Assembly (NCBI GenBank): GCA_014377425.1
Contig: JACMPQ010000050.1
Span: forward strand, 62,001 to 126,000
Source: Microbacteriaceae bacterium
Lineage (GTDB): Bacteria > Actinomycetota > Actinomycetes > Actinomycetales > Microbacteriaceae
DNA length: 64,000 bases
Direction of reading: 5' to 3'
Positions 56,138 through 64,000 of the stretch are shown here, one piece after another. Made by a program: the position numbers and the translations under genes. How positions within the stretch are numbered: the stretch's first letter is position 1; every line of letters starts with the position of its first letter. Under the pieces are notes generated by a model. It was not told the origin of the DNA. It worked only from the letters and a program-made list of their open reading frames with translations, and did no database searches.

Positions 56138-56619
56138 GCGCTTTCCGCCACCACAAAGGCCATCGCGATTCCGGCATCATGCGTGATTGACAGATGAAAG
56201 TGACCGATGTTGCGGGCCGCGGCGCGCGCAGCAACGCCGCCGCTAAGGGCGAAAGAGGGGTTGCCGTGCTCGTCGGAGACCACGCGAAGATCATGCCAGT
56301 GCACGTCGTCGGAGCTGCCGAGCGCTTTGATCAGCGCCTCCTTGGCGGCAAAGCGCCCGGCCAGGGAGCGCAGCGACAGAATTCGGTCTGCTGCGCCTTG
56401 TTCAGCCGGCTCAGCCGGCTCAGCCCGATCATTTTGTTCGGCGAGCGCGGCCAATCCGCTCATGGCGCTCTGTTCGCTCTGGGCGCCCTGTTCGCTCTGT
56501 TCGCTCTGGGCGCCCTGTTCGCTCTGGGCGAACAGGCGATCGATGACCTTCGGCGTGCGCGTGGCTGCCCGCTCGAAGCGGGCGAGATCCACAACATCCA
56601 CCCCGATTCCGACGATCAT
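56134..56619 (-). CDS. acpS: Holo-[acyl-carrier-protein] synthase with low-complexity insertion
   Basis: A 161-residue phosphopantetheinyl transferase; the family usually has about 120-130. The N-terminus IVGIGVDVVDLARFERAA contains the metal-binding aspartate, and RSLAGRFAAKEALIKALGSSD is the second signature, with the metal-binding glutamate. Between them a 45-residue insertion, rich in Gln, Ser, Glu and Ala, is built from tandem repeats at 56471-56533. It primes fatty-acid synthesis by loading CoA's phosphopantetheine arm onto ACP. It is translationally coupled to alr. Confidence 0.9.
   Translation of the reverse strand: MIVGIGVDVVDLARFERAATRTPKVIDRLFAQSEQGAQSEQSEQGAQSEQSAMSGLAALAEQNDRAEPAEPAEQGAADRILSLRSLAGRFAAKEALIKALGSSDDVHWHDLRVVSDEHGNPSFALSGGVAARAAARNIGHFHLSITHDAGIAMAFVVAESA
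56471..56533 (-). repeat. 9/18-bp tandem repeats inside acpS
   Basis: An 18-bp unit like TGTTCGCTCTGGGCGCCC at 56471-56488, a 9-bp half unit at 56489-56497, then 18-bp units at 56498-56515 and 56516-56533. A neighbouring CAGCCGGCT 9-bp repeat lies near 56404. On the reverse strand they encode EQGAQS- and EPA-type repeats. All unit lengths are multiples of three. Confidence 0.9.
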
Positions 56620-56703
56620 GTGATCGGCATTACCACGGCGGCAGGCGCGGCAACGCTCGAATTTGGGCGCGCACCCGATGCGCTGCGCCGCGGCATCCGG
56701 GGC

Positions 56704-58557
56704 CTACTCAACCGTCACGCTCTTGGCCAGGTTTCGGGGCTGGTCAACGTCGAGCCCCTTGGCCGCGGCCAGTTCCATCGCAAAAATCTGCAGCGGGGCT
56801 ACCGCCAGAAGCGGCTCAAACAGCGTCGAGGCCAGCGGAATCGGAATCACGACATCGGCGTAGGGCAGAACCGAGGCATCGCCCTTCTCAGCGATCGCCA
56901 AAATGCGCGCGCCCCGGGCCCGGATCTCCTGAATGTTGGAGATGACCTTCGGATGCAGCGAATTCTCGCCGCGCGGAGACGGCACCACTACGAACACCGG
57001 CTGCCCTGCCTCAATCAACGCGATCGGTCCGTGCTTGAGCTCACCCGCGGCGAAACCCTCGGCGTGAATGTAGGCGAGCTCCTTGAGCTTGAGCGCACCC
57101 TCCAGCGCCACCGGGTAGCCGGCGTGGCGCCCGAGAAACAGTACGGCCCGGGTGTCGGTCATCCAGCCGGCGAGCTGCTTGATCGCGTCGTGCTGCTCCA
57201 ACACCTCCTCCAGCTGGGCCGGGAGGGCCTGAAGTTCGTCGAGCAACCCGGTGATTTCGCTCGCAGAGAGCGTGCCGCGGGTGGCCGCGAGGTGCAGCCC
57301 AAACAGGTAGAACGCGGCGACCTGAGCCACGAAGGCCTTAGTGGAGGCGACAGCTACTTCGGGACCCGCGTGGGTGTAGATTACGGCATCCGATTCGCGG
57401 GGAATCGTGGCGCCCTGGGTGTTACAGATCGAGAGGGTGCGGGCGCCATTCGCGACGGCGTATTTGACGGCCATCAGGGTGTCCATGGTCTCGCCACTCT
57501 GACTCACCGACAGCACCAGGGTGCGGGCGTTCAAAATCGGGTCGCGGTAGCGAAACTCGTGCGAGAGCTCGACATCGACCGGGATGCGCGTCCACTTTTC
57601 TATCGCGTATTTGGCGAGCATGCCGGAGTAGGCCGCCGTACCGCAGCCGAGAATCACGATGCGATCGATTTCGGCGAGGGCGTCGGCGAGGGGCTCGAGT
57701 TCCTCGAGGTGCACGGCGCCGTCGACGACGCGGCCGAGCAGAGTTTTGGCGATGGCATCCGGCTCTTCGCTGATTTCTTTAGCCATGAAGCTTGACCAGC
57801 CGCCCTTCTCGGCGGCCGAGGCGTCCCAGAGCACCTCGTACTCTTTGCCGTGCGCGGGCACGCCGTCGAAGTCGGTGACGGTGACCGAGTCGGCGCGAAT
57901 CGTCACGATTTGATCCTGGCCAATTTCCATGGCCCGCCGGGTGTGCTCCACGAAGGCCGCGACATCCGAGCCGAGAAAGTTTTCACCGTTGCCGAGGCCG
58001 ATTACGAGCGGGGAGTTGCGTCGCGCGCCCACCACCACGCCGGGTTCGTCTTTGTGCAGGGCCAGCAGGGTGAATGCTCCGTGCAGGCGGGCGACCACGT
58101 GGCGGAATGCCTCAGCGAGATCGCCCGTGCGGCGGTATTCGAGCCCGACCAAAATCGCGGCGACCTCGGTGTCTGTCTCGCTCGTGAACACGGTGTCGGG
58201 GTGCGACTCGAGAAGCTCGCGCTTGAGCTCGGCGAAGTTTTCGATGATGCCGTTGTGAATGAGGGCCAGCTTGCCGTCATCGCCGAGATGCGGATGCGCG
58301 TTCTCGTCGTTCGGCCCGCCGTGAGTTGCCCAGCGGGTGTGACCGATGCCGGTGAGGCCGCTGGCGATGGGGGTGGTTTCCAGATCGTCAATCAGAATCT
58401 GCAGCTTGCCCGCACGCTTGCGGGTGTGAAGCGCACCCGCGGGATCGATGATGGCGATCCCCGCCGAGTCGTAGCCGCGATACTCCAAACGGCGCAGCCC
58501 GCCCAGAAGAACGCCCAGACTGTTGCTACTGCCGACATAACCCACGATTCCGCACAT
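56704..58557 (-). CDS. glmS: Glutamine--fructose-6-phosphate aminotransferase
   Basis: A 617-residue enzyme making glucosamine-6-phosphate for peptidoglycan and other amino sugars. The N-terminal amidotransferase begins [10 protein letters not shown] with the nucleophilic Cys at position 2 and has [16 protein letters not shown]. Two SIS domains follow, with [17 protein letters not shown] and [15 protein letters not shown]. It ends NLAKSVTVE, the conserved terminus. It lies 84 bases upstream of acpS on the same strand and is divergent from coaA; the shared gap of about 70 bases holds both promoters. Confidence 0.97.
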   Translation of the reverse strand: MCGIVGYVGSSNSLGVLLGGLRRLEYRGYDSAGIAIIDPAGALHTRKRAGKLQILIDDLETTPIASGLTGIGHTRWATHGGPNDENAHPHLGDDGKLALIHNGIIENFAELKRELLESHPDTVFTSETDTEVAAILVGLEYRRTGDLAEAFRHVVARLHGAFTLLALHKDEPGVVVGARRNSPLVIGLGNGENFLGSDVAAFVEHTRRAMEIGQDQIVTIRADSVTVTDFDGVPAHGKEYEVLWDASAAEKGGWSSFMAKEISEEPDAIAKTLLGRVVDGAVHLEELEPLADALAEIDRIVILGCGTAAYSGMLAKYAIEKWTRIPVDVELSHEFRYRDPILNARTLVLSVSQSGETMDTLMAVKYAVANGARTLSICNTQGATIPRESDAVIYTHAGPEVAVASTKAFVAQVAAFYLFGLHLAATRGTLSASEITGLLDELQALPAQLEEVLEQHDAIKQLAGWMTDTRAVLFLGRHAGYPVALEGALKLKELAYIHAEGFAAGELKHGPIALIEAGQPVFVVVPSPRGENSLHPKVISNIQEIRARGARILAIAEKGDASVLPYADVVIPIPLASTLFEPLLAVAPLQIFAMELAAAKGLDVDQPRNLAKSVTVE

Positions 58558-58626
58558 CCCTCGATTTTAGGGGCAGGAATTTGGCGACACGGCGATTGGT
58601 GGGGCCCCGACTATTCTGGAACCCTC

Positions 58627-59586
58627 ATGGGCGATCACTCCGGTACACATTTGCTTAGCCCTGACGCCCGCACCCCCTACATTGAGCTCGATCGCGCCGA
58701 TTGGGCTTCTCTCGCGCCCACCACCCCGCTGCCTTTAACACCGAACGAAGTGGTTGAGCTGCGCGGCCTCGGCGAGCGACTCGATTTACGGGAGGTCAGC
58801 GACGTCTATCTTCCCCTCAGCCGACTGATTAACCTCTACGCCGCAGGTACTAAGCAGTTGCACCGCACCACGAGCAACTTTCTCGGCCAGCGCGCCGACA
58901 GCACGCCGTTCGTGATCGGCGTGGCCGGTTCTGTTGCGGTGGGAAAGTCAACGACCGCGCGGTTGCTGCGCGAGTTATTGGCCCGCTGGGACGATACCCC
59001 CCGGGTGGAGCTGGTGACCACCGACGGATTTTTGCACCCCAACGCCGAGTTGTCTCGTCGCGGGCTGATGGATCGCAAGGGGTATCCGGAATCCTTCGAC
59101 CGCCGCGCCCTGCTGCGCTTTGTCAGCCGGGTCAAGAGCGGTGCCGCCGAGGTGCGCGCCCCGTTTTACTCGCATCTGAACTACGACATTGTGCCGGGCG
59201 CCGAAATTGTGGTGCGACGCCCAGATATTTTGATCGTCGAAGGGCTCAACGTGTTGCAGCCGCCGACCAACGCGCACCGCCTAGCTGTAAGTGATCTGTT
59301 CGACTTCTCGGTGTACGTCGATGCCCGCTCCAGCGACATCGCCACCTGGTACGAGGATCGCTTCCTCAAGCTGCAGCAGGGTGCGTTTGCCGACCCGAAA
59401 TCGTACTTTCACCGCTACTCGGCGCTCAATAGCGAGGAAGCTCGGGCGAAGGCCCGCGAAATCTGGAATCGCACCAACGGCCCCAACCTCGCCGAAAACA
59501 TTCTGCCCACACGCTCCCGGGCCACCCTCATCCTGCGCAAGGATGCCCTGCATCAGGTGGATCGGGTGTTGGTGCGAAAGATCTAG
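58627..59586 (+). CDS. coaA: Pantothenate kinase type I
   Basis: A 319-residue kinase phosphorylating pantothenate in the first committed step of CoA synthesis. The ATG at 58627 gives [20 protein letters not shown]; the open frame extends far upstream only by chance. [17 protein letters not shown] is the P-loop, [20 protein letters not shown] carries the catalytic aspartate, and VEGLNVLQP and [19 protein letters not shown] complete the type I PanK motifs. Its stop overlaps that of the convergent glmM gene by four bases. Confidence 0.95.
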   Translation: MGDHSGTHLLSPDARTPYIELDRADWASLAPTTPLPLTPNEVVELRGLGERLDLREVSDVYLPLSRLINLYAAGTKQLHRTTSNFLGQRADSTPFVIGVAGSVAVGKSTTARLLRELLARWDDTPRVELVTTDGFLHPNAELSRRGLMDRKGYPESFDRRALLRFVSRVKSGAAEVRAPFYSHLNYDIVPGAEIVVRRPDILIVEGLNVLQPPTNAHRLAVSDLFDFSVYVDARSSDIATWYEDRFLKLQQGAFADPKSYFHRYSALNSEEARAKAREIWNRTNGPNLAENILPTRSRATLILRKDALHQVDRVLVRKI

Positions 59587-60944
59587 AGCGCGAGCTGCTC
59601 GCGCACCACGGCCGCGAGGTCGTTCGCGATGGCATCCGCCGTCTGCTGGTCGACCGCTTCGACCATGACCCGCACGAGCGGCTCGGTTCCGGATGGCCGC
59701 AGCAGCACTCGCCCGGAATCAGCCAGTAACTTCTCGGCCACCGTGACGGCGGCGGAGATAACAGCGTTGCTGTTGAGCGAGTGGTGATCCACTCCGGCAA
59801 CGTTGACCATGATCTGCGGGTAGACCGTCATCACGCTGGCAAGCTGCGCCAAAGACTTCTTGCTGCGGGCCATTTCGGCCATCAGGTGCAGGCCGGTGAG
59901 AATGCCGTCGCCGGTGGTTGCGTAATCGCTCATGATTACGTGGCCGGACTGCTCGCCGCCGAGCGTGAGCTTGTGCTGCCCCAAAGCTTCGAGCACGTAG
60001 CGGTCGCCGACCTTGGTTTGCATCATCGAGATGCCGTGCTCGGCCATTGCGACCTTGAGCCCGAGGTTGCTCATCACGGTGGCCACAAGCGTGTCGTCGC
60101 GCAGCAACCCGCGCTGCTTGAGGGAGACAGCAAGAATCGCCATGATTTGGTCGCCATCGATCATCGCGCCGTTGGCATCGACCGCGAGGCAGCGATCCGC
60201 ATCGCCGTCGTGGGCGATACCGAGATCAGCGCCGTGATTGAGCACGGTTTCGGCGAGCTGGGCGAGGTGGGTGGAACCCACGCCGTCGTTGATGTTGACC
60301 CCGTTCGGGTCGGCCCCAATCACGGTGACCTTGGCACCGGCGAGGGTGAAGACTTCGGGCGAGAGCCCGGCGGCGGCACCGTGAGCGCAGTCGAGCACCA
60401 CGTGCAGGCCGTCGAGGCGTTGCTTCAGCGTCGACATCAGGTGCACGACGTAGCGATCCTCGGCGTCGGCAAAACGCGTGATGCGGCCGACCTCGACGCC
60501 GGTGGGGGCGAGTTTGGGAAGACCCAAAGCGGCCTCGATGCGGTCTTCGACCTCATCCGGAAGTTTGGTGCCCCCTTGGGCGAAGAACTTGATGCCGTTG
60601 TCGGGAGCGGGGTTGTGCGAGGCGGAAATCATCACGCCGAAGTCGGCCCCAATATCCGCGATCAAAAAGGCCGCTGCCGGGGTGGGGATGACGCCGGCAT
60701 CGAGTACATCGACGCCGGAACTGGCCAGCCCGGCGGCAACCGCCGCGGCAATGAACTCCCCCGAGATGCGGGGGTCCCGCGCGAGAACGGCAACCGGACG
60801 GCGCCCCGAAGCGCGCCGACCGTCTGCAATTCTGCCCTTACCCAAAACGACTGCCGCCGCTTGGGCGAGGCCTAGCGCAAGTTCGACCGTAAGGTCGCTA
60901 TTGGCTAGGCCCCGAATACCATCGGTACCAAAAAGACGTGGCAA
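59583..60944 (-). CDS. glmM: Phosphoglucosamine mutase
   Basis: A 453-residue enzyme converting glucosamine-6-phosphate to glucosamine-1-phosphate, downstream of GlmS in UDP-GlcNAc synthesis. It begins [37 protein letters not shown] contains the phosphoserine active site, and [15 protein letters not shown] the metal-binding loop. [12 protein letters not shown] recognises the sugar, and [16 protein letters not shown] the phosphate. It lies 24 bases downstream of rpsI on the same strand. Confidence 0.96.
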   Translation of the reverse strand: MPRLFGTDGIRGLANSDLTVELALGLAQAAAVVLGKGRIADGRRASGRRPVAVLARDPRISGEFIAAAVAAGLASSGVDVLDAGVIPTPAAAFLIADIGADFGVMISASHNPAPDNGIKFFAQGGTKLPDEVEDRIEAALGLPKLAPTGVEVGRITRFADAEDRYVVHLMSTLKQRLDGLHVVLDCAHGAAAGLSPEVFTLAGAKVTVIGADPNGVNINDGVGSTHLAQLAETVLNHGADLGIAHDGDADRCLAVDANGAMIDGDQIMAILAVSLKQRGLLRDDTLVATVMSNLGLKVAMAEHGISMMQTKVGDRYVLEALGQHKLTLGGEQSGHVIMSDYATTGDGILTGLHLMAEMARSKKSLAQLASVMTVYPQIMVNVAGVDHHSLNSNAVISAAVTVAEKLLADSGRVLLRPSGTEPLVRVMVEAVDQQTADAIANDLAAVVREQLAL

Positions 60945-60968
60945 GGGAGCCGGGTGATCGAAGCGCAG

Positions 60969-61487
60969 TTAGCGCTTGGAGAACTGCGGAGCCTTACGGG
61001 CCTTCTTGAGTCCGGCCTTCTTACGCTCCTTGACGCGAGCGTCGCGGCTCAGGAAGCCGGCCTTCTTCAGGGCTGCACGGTTGTTCTCTTCGTCGATCAA
61101 GTTGAGCGAGCGAGCGATTCCGAGGCGCAGCGCGCCGGCCTGGCCGGAGGGGCCACCGCCGGTGATGCGTGCGATGACGTCGTAGCTGCCGATCAGATCG
61201 AGGATCTTGAACGGGTCGTTGATGAGCTGCTGGTGCAGCTTGTTCGGGAAGTAGTCCGCGAGCGCGCGTCCGTTGACCACGAACTGGCCGGAGCCGGGAG
61301 CAATGCGCACGCGGGCGATGGCCTGCTTACGACGACCGACAGCGGCGCCGGGAACGTTGAGGACGGCGCGGGGAGCCTTGGGGGCTGCATCCGGTGCGCT
61401 CTCGGTGGAGTAGCTTTCGGGGGCAGTCTCGTCAGCGCTGAGCGCTTCGGTTTCTGCGGTTTCGATGGAGTCTGAGATCTTCGCCAT
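60969..61487 (-). CDS. rpsI: 30S ribosomal protein S9
   Basis: A 172-residue protein; the conserved S9 domain occupies about residues 45-172. It shows [24 protein letters not shown] and ends with the invariant [14 protein letters not shown] that reaches the ribosomal P site. The first 44 residues are an acidic, unconserved extension (rich in Glu, Ala, Ser, Thr), as commonly found in actinobacteria. It lies 29 bases downstream of rplM and is cotranscribed. Confidence 0.97.
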   Translation of the reverse strand: MAKISDSIETAETEALSADETAPESYSTESAPDAAPKAPRAVLNVPGAAVGRRKQAIARVRIAPGSGQFVVNGRALADYFPNKLHQQLINDPFKILDLIGSYDVIARITGGGPSGQAGALRLGIARSLNLIDEENNRAALKKAGFLSRDARVKERKKAGLKKARKAPQFSKR

Positions 61488-61516
61488 GAGTAAAAGTCCT
61501 GATTCTTCTGGCGGCG

Positions 61517-61963
61517 CTACTGCGCGACCTGGGTAAGGGTGTAGGTCGTGGGCGTCTGGGCAGCGTGCGGGTGCTCGGCTCCGGCGTAGACCTTGAGCTT
61601 GGTGAGCTGAGCGCGACCGATCGAGTTCTTCGGGAGCATTCCGCGGATTGCCTTTTCAACGGCGCGCGTGGGGTGCTTGTCGAGCAGCTCGGCGTAGGTG
61701 GTTGCCGTGAGGCCGCCCGGGTAACCGGAGTGGCGGTAGGCCTTCTTCTGAGCCAGCTTCGAACCGGTCAGAGCGATCTTCTCGGCGTTGATCACGATGA
61801 CGAAGTCGCCGGTGTCCATGTGGTTGGAGAAGATGGCCTTGTGCTTGCCGCGCAACAGCGCCGCAACGTGCGAGGCCAAGCGGCCCAAAACGATGTCAGT
61901 CGCGTCGATGATCAGCCAGTCGCGCTGAATATCTTCGGGCTTGGGTGAATAGGTACGAGTCAC
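61517..61963 (-). CDS. rplM: 50S ribosomal protein L13
   Basis: A 148-residue protein from the GTG at 61963 ([19 protein letters not shown]), preceded by an AGTACTCCT context; the upstream open frame is not coding. [23 protein letters not shown] and [19 protein letters not shown], then [22 protein letters not shown], are the L13 signatures. It is the first gene of the rplM-rpsI-glmM run. The 137 bases upstream include a perfect palindrome GGAACGTTCC (62014-62023) that may be an operator or leader element. Confidence 0.96.
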   Translation of the reverse strand: MTRTYSPKPEDIQRDWLIIDATDIVLGRLASHVAALLRGKHKAIFSNHMDTGDFVIVINAEKIALTGSKLAQKKAYRHSGYPGGLTATTYAELLDKHPTRAVEKAIRGMLPKNSIGRAQLTKLKVYAGAEHPHAAQTPTTYTLTQVAQ

Positions 61964-62013
61964 AGGAGTACTGCTTTCTTGTCGAAATGAGGAGTTCGTG
62001 AATCCCACTCCGT

Positions 62014-62023
62014 GGAACGTTCC
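62014..62023. promoter_or_regulatory. Palindrome upstream of rplM
   Basis: GGAACGTTCC is a perfect 10-base palindrome, 51 bases upstream of the rplM start. L13 and other ribosomal proteins often autoregulate through leader structures, but no known leader motif was recognised. Confidence 0.25.
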
Positions 62024-62100
62024 AGAACGGAACCTTGCCGGTGGAGGGCTCAACTTCGGGTACCGCGCGGCTTTGAAGGCGCAGGCACCAAGAAGTGAGC

Positions 62101-63057
62101 CTAGCCGATGGCCGCAGACGCGGTCAAACCGGTGTCGCCCGCAGCATTACGACTGGCTGCCGGAATTCGGTGCCGTCGAGTCTGCTCCACCCGGTCGGCG
62201 AGGTGAGCATCGACCGGGTAGCCGACCTCGACCAGGGTGAGTGCCTTCGCCGGCATCACCTTGAATCCTTTGGCGCGATCCAGCTCGTCGCGCACGGCAA
62301 TCGCCTCGGCTATCGTCACCCGGCCCGCGCCCACGGCGACTGTCGCCCCGACCAGGGTGCGCACCATGCTGTGACAAAACGCGTCGGCGCGAACGGTCGC
62401 CACCATCACCTCGTCGGCCTCCCGCCGCCATTGAAAGTGTTCAAGATCTCGAATGGTCGTGGCAAACTCGCGCGGTTTACAAAACGCGGCCCAATCGTGC
62501 AGGCCGGTGAGGGCGTCGGCGGCGGCATTCATGGCATCGATGTCGAGCACCGCCGGATGCCAATGCGTGTGCGATCGCTGAAGCGGGTTGCGCGGTCCAC
62601 GGGCGTCAGACACCCGATACTCGTAGCGCCGCCAATTGGCACTGAAGCGAGCGTCGAACCCCTCCGGTGCGAGGGAGGCCCGGATGACGTGCAGATCCAG
62701 GTGCATTCCGGCGAGCCCGTTGAGTCGTCGCATGAGAGCACTCGGCCCGCCGAAGGCTCGCCCGTAGAGGCCGCCGCGGAGCGGCCGCTCGAGGCTCGCG
62801 AGCTGGGCCGGGGTGAGATCGAGGTGCGCGACCTGGCCGGTGGCGTGCACGCCAGCATCCGTGCGCCCGGCGACGGTGAGCAGCGGATGCGGGTGGTGGC
62901 GGTTGAAGATGGTGGCTAAAGCCTTCTCCAACTCGCCCTGCACCGTGCGCAGCAGGGGCTGGCTGCTCCATCCGGCGAAGTCGGTGCCGTCGTAGGCGAT
63001 GTCAAGCCGGATGCGGGTTGTGATTTCAGCCGGAATCGCATCAGGGAGCATCATCAA
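62101..63057 (-). CDS. truA: tRNA pseudouridine38-40 synthase TruA
   Basis: A 318-residue enzyme converting U38-40 of many tRNAs to pseudouridine. [17 protein letters not shown] is the start of the fold, [20 protein letters not shown] holds the catalytic aspartate, and the second half contains RRYEYRVSD and [18 protein letters not shown]. Three in-frame ATGs (63057, 63054, 63051) compete for the start. It lies 70 bases downstream of rplQ, beyond a good terminator, so truA may have its own promoter. Confidence 0.95.
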   Translation of the reverse strand: MMMLPDAIPAEITTRIRLDIAYDGTDFAGWSSQPLLRTVQGELEKALATIFNRHHPHPLLTVAGRTDAGVHATGQVAHLDLTPAQLASLERPLRGGLYGRAFGGPSALMRRLNGLAGMHLDLHVIRASLAPEGFDARFSANWRRYEYRVSDARGPRNPLQRSHTHWHPAVLDIDAMNAAADALTGLHDWAAFCKPREFATTIRDLEHFQWRREADEVMVATVRADAFCHSMVRTLVGATVAVGAGRVTIAEAIAVRDELDRAKGFKVMPAKALTLVEVGYPVDAHLADRVEQTRRHRIPAASRNAAGDTGLTASAAIG

Positions 63058-63079
63058 ATTCTATTCCGGTTAACGAAAA

Positions 63080-63108
63080 CGGCCCCGCCCAGTGAAGGAG
63101 CGGGGCCG
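63080..63108 (-). terminator. Rho-independent terminator after rplQ
   Basis: CGGCCCCGC (63080-63088) pairs perfectly with GCGGGGCCG (63100-63108). On the reverse strand the stem is followed directly by TTTTCGTT, giving a proper U-tract, 20 bases past the rplQ stop. It closes the rpoA-rplQ end of the ribosomal protein operon. Confidence 0.85.
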
Positions 63109-63127
63109 AAGTCGTGATGAAACGGTG

Positions 63128-63694
63128 TTACTTGCTTTCGGTGCCTTCAACGGTCTCGTCGGTGACAGTCTCAGCGTCGGCGACAGCAACGGTCTCGTCG
63201 GCGACAGCAACGGTCTCGTCGGCGACAGCAACGGTCTCGTCGGCCACAGCAACGGTCTCGTCGGCGTCGGTCTCAGCGGTTCCGGCGGCGGCGGCGGCTG
63301 CGGCAACCTTCTTCGCGCTCTTCGGCTTCGGCGATACAGGCTCGAGCACGAGCTCGATCTGCACCATCGAAGCGTTGTCTCCCTTACGGAAACCGAGTTT
63401 GGTGATGCGGGTGTAGCCGCCCTCACGCAGTTCGACCAGCGGTGCGATCTGCGTGAACAGCTCGTGAACCACGGTCTTGTCACCAATGATGCCCAGTACC
63501 TGACGACGGGCGTGGAGGTCTCCACGCTTGGCGAAAGTTACGAGACGCTCGACGAGGGGACGCATGCGCTTGGCTTTTGTCTCGGTCGTCTTGATGCTCT
63601 TGTGCGTGAACAGGGCAGCCGCGAGGTTCGCAAGCATGAGGCGCTCGTGCGCCGGTCCACCGCCGAGGCGGGGTCCCTTAGTTGGTGCAGCCAT
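63128..63694 (-). CDS. rplQ: 50S ribosomal protein L17 with repeat-bearing acidic tail
   Basis: A 188-residue protein; the L17 core takes about the first 120. Core motifs: [46 protein letters not shown] and [19 protein letters not shown]. The remaining 65 residues are Ala/Val/Asp/Glu-rich and built from four 21-bp repeats (DETVAVA-type). Acidic C-terminal tails are common in actinobacterial L17, but the exact repeats are not. It lies 49 bases downstream of rpoA and has its own terminator. Confidence 0.95.
   Translation of the reverse strand: MAAPTKGPRLGGGPAHERLMLANLAAALFTHKSIKTTETKAKRMRPLVERLVTFAKRGDLHARRQVLGIIGDKTVVHELFTQIAPLVELREGGYTRITKLGFRKGDNASMVQIELVLEPVSPKPKSAKKVAAAAAAAGTAETDADETVAVADETVAVADETVAVADETVAVADAETVTDETVEGTESK
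63182..63265 (-). repeat. Four tandem 21-bp repeats in the rplQ tail
   Basis: Units 63182-63202, 63203-63223, 63224-63244 and 63245-63265, close to GACAGCAACGGTCTCGTCGGC, with a single first-base change in the last. They encode DETVAVA four times. The unit is a multiple of three, so copy changes keep the frame. Confidence 0.92.
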
Positions 63695-63743
63695 TAGTTA
63701 TTCTCCAGAAATGAAGTGAAGCGAGTTCGTCGACTGACGAGCT

Positions 63744-64000
63744 CTAGTTGGTTTCTTCGACGTCGTCGTAGCCGCTGTAGAAGTGCGTTCCGTCAAAGCC
63801 GGGAACGGTGTCTTTCAGCGCCAAACCCATCTCGATCAGCTTGTCGCGAACCTCATCGACGGATTTCTGCCCGAAGTTGCGGATGTTCATCAGCTGCGTC
63901 TCAGAGAGGGCAACCAATTCGCTGACGGTGTTGATGCCTTCCCGCTTGAGGCAGTTGTAGCTGCGCACGGAAAGGTCGAGATCTTCGATCGGGATGTTCA
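63744..64000 (-). CDS. rpoA: RNA polymerase alpha subunit, C-terminal end (runs off window end)
   Basis: The last 85 or so codons of RpoA, beginning [21 protein letters not shown] and continuing [30 protein letters not shown]. This is the helical C-terminal domain that binds UP elements and activators. It ends [16 protein letters not shown] before TAG at 63744. The N-terminal domain lies beyond the window. It precedes rplQ, as in most bacteria. Confidence 0.97.
   Translation of the reverse strand, partial: NIPIEDLDLSVRSYNCLKREGINTVSELVALSETQLMNIRNFGQKSVDEVRDKLIEMGLALKDTVPGFDGTHFYSGYDDVEETN

Noticed and set aside
56194..57795. A 533-codon open frame on the + strand
   Set aside because: Antisense to acpS and glmS, whose catalytic motifs are intact on the other strand.

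Overview
The window looks like a high-GC actinobacterial chromosome segment, most likely from the family Microbacteriaceae. Three things point there: strong G/C preference at third codon positions, actinobacterial-type families (DUF6350 beside purN, GuaB3, DUF3817, a groES gene without a following groEL, a THUMP-like methyltransferase), and the gene order rpoA-rplQ-truA-rplM-rpsI-glmM / glmS-acpS-alr-tsaE-tsaB-rimI-tsaD. No tRNA, rRNA, CRISPR array, insertion sequence, prophage or replication origin was recognised.

Layout. 0-12.5 kb: the start of icd, a GNAT acetyltransferase, a heterodimeric ABC exporter, a zinc-ribbon protein, the purN-purH purine genes led by a DUF6350 membrane protein, a DUF4166 protein, and sucCD. 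12.9-20.2 kb: an AraC-type regulator translationally coupled to an MpaB-like oxygenase, an EamA transporter, a PcrA/UvrD helicase, a lipoprotein and a glycerophosphodiesterase. 20.4-28.5 kb is the most accessory-looking part: a BAX-inhibitor-like membrane protein, an 89-codon orphan gene whose ribosome-binding site lies in a strong hairpin, a second AraC-type paralogue preceded by a mini-ORF, a GAF protein, a WxL-like secreted protein, an MTA-phosphorylase/epimerase pair, an orphan membrane protein and an L,D-transpeptidase. 28.5-32.6 kb: an alpha/alpha-toroid protein and an ABC-2 transporter with a LolA-like exported partner. 32.6-42.7 kb: guaA, DUF3817, a decayed FitAB/VapBC toxin-antitoxin locus, SURF1, a KhtTU-like antiporter pair, glpD, guaB3 and guaB. 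42.9-48.2 kb: a complete livKHMGF branched-chain amino-acid ABC operon. 48.4-64 kb: rarD, CIRCE-controlled groES, a methyltransferase, a DUF4190 protein, the acpS-alr-tsaEB-rimI-tsaD operon, glmS, coaA, glmM and the distal end of the ribosomal protein alpha operon, finishing inside rpoA.

The genes work mainly in purine synthesis (purN, purH, guaA, guaB, guaB3), the TCA cycle (icd, sucCD), cell-wall precursor synthesis (glmS, glmM, alr, L,D-transpeptidase), the tRNA t6A modification (tsaB, tsaD, tsaE) and cofactor or lipid priming (coaA, acpS). Many adjacent genes overlap by 4 bases (ATGA or GTGA), which suggests translational coupling. A recurring oddity is short tandem repeats with units of 15, 18 or 21 bases, placed in frame inside conserved proteins (ABC exporter linker, TsaE tail, AcpS loop, L17 tail), plus minisatellites between genes. 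I found no single clearly new multi-gene system. The best leads are the two AraC-type loci, the hairpin-gated small gene, the toxin-antitoxin fossil and the repeat-expanded housekeeping proteins.
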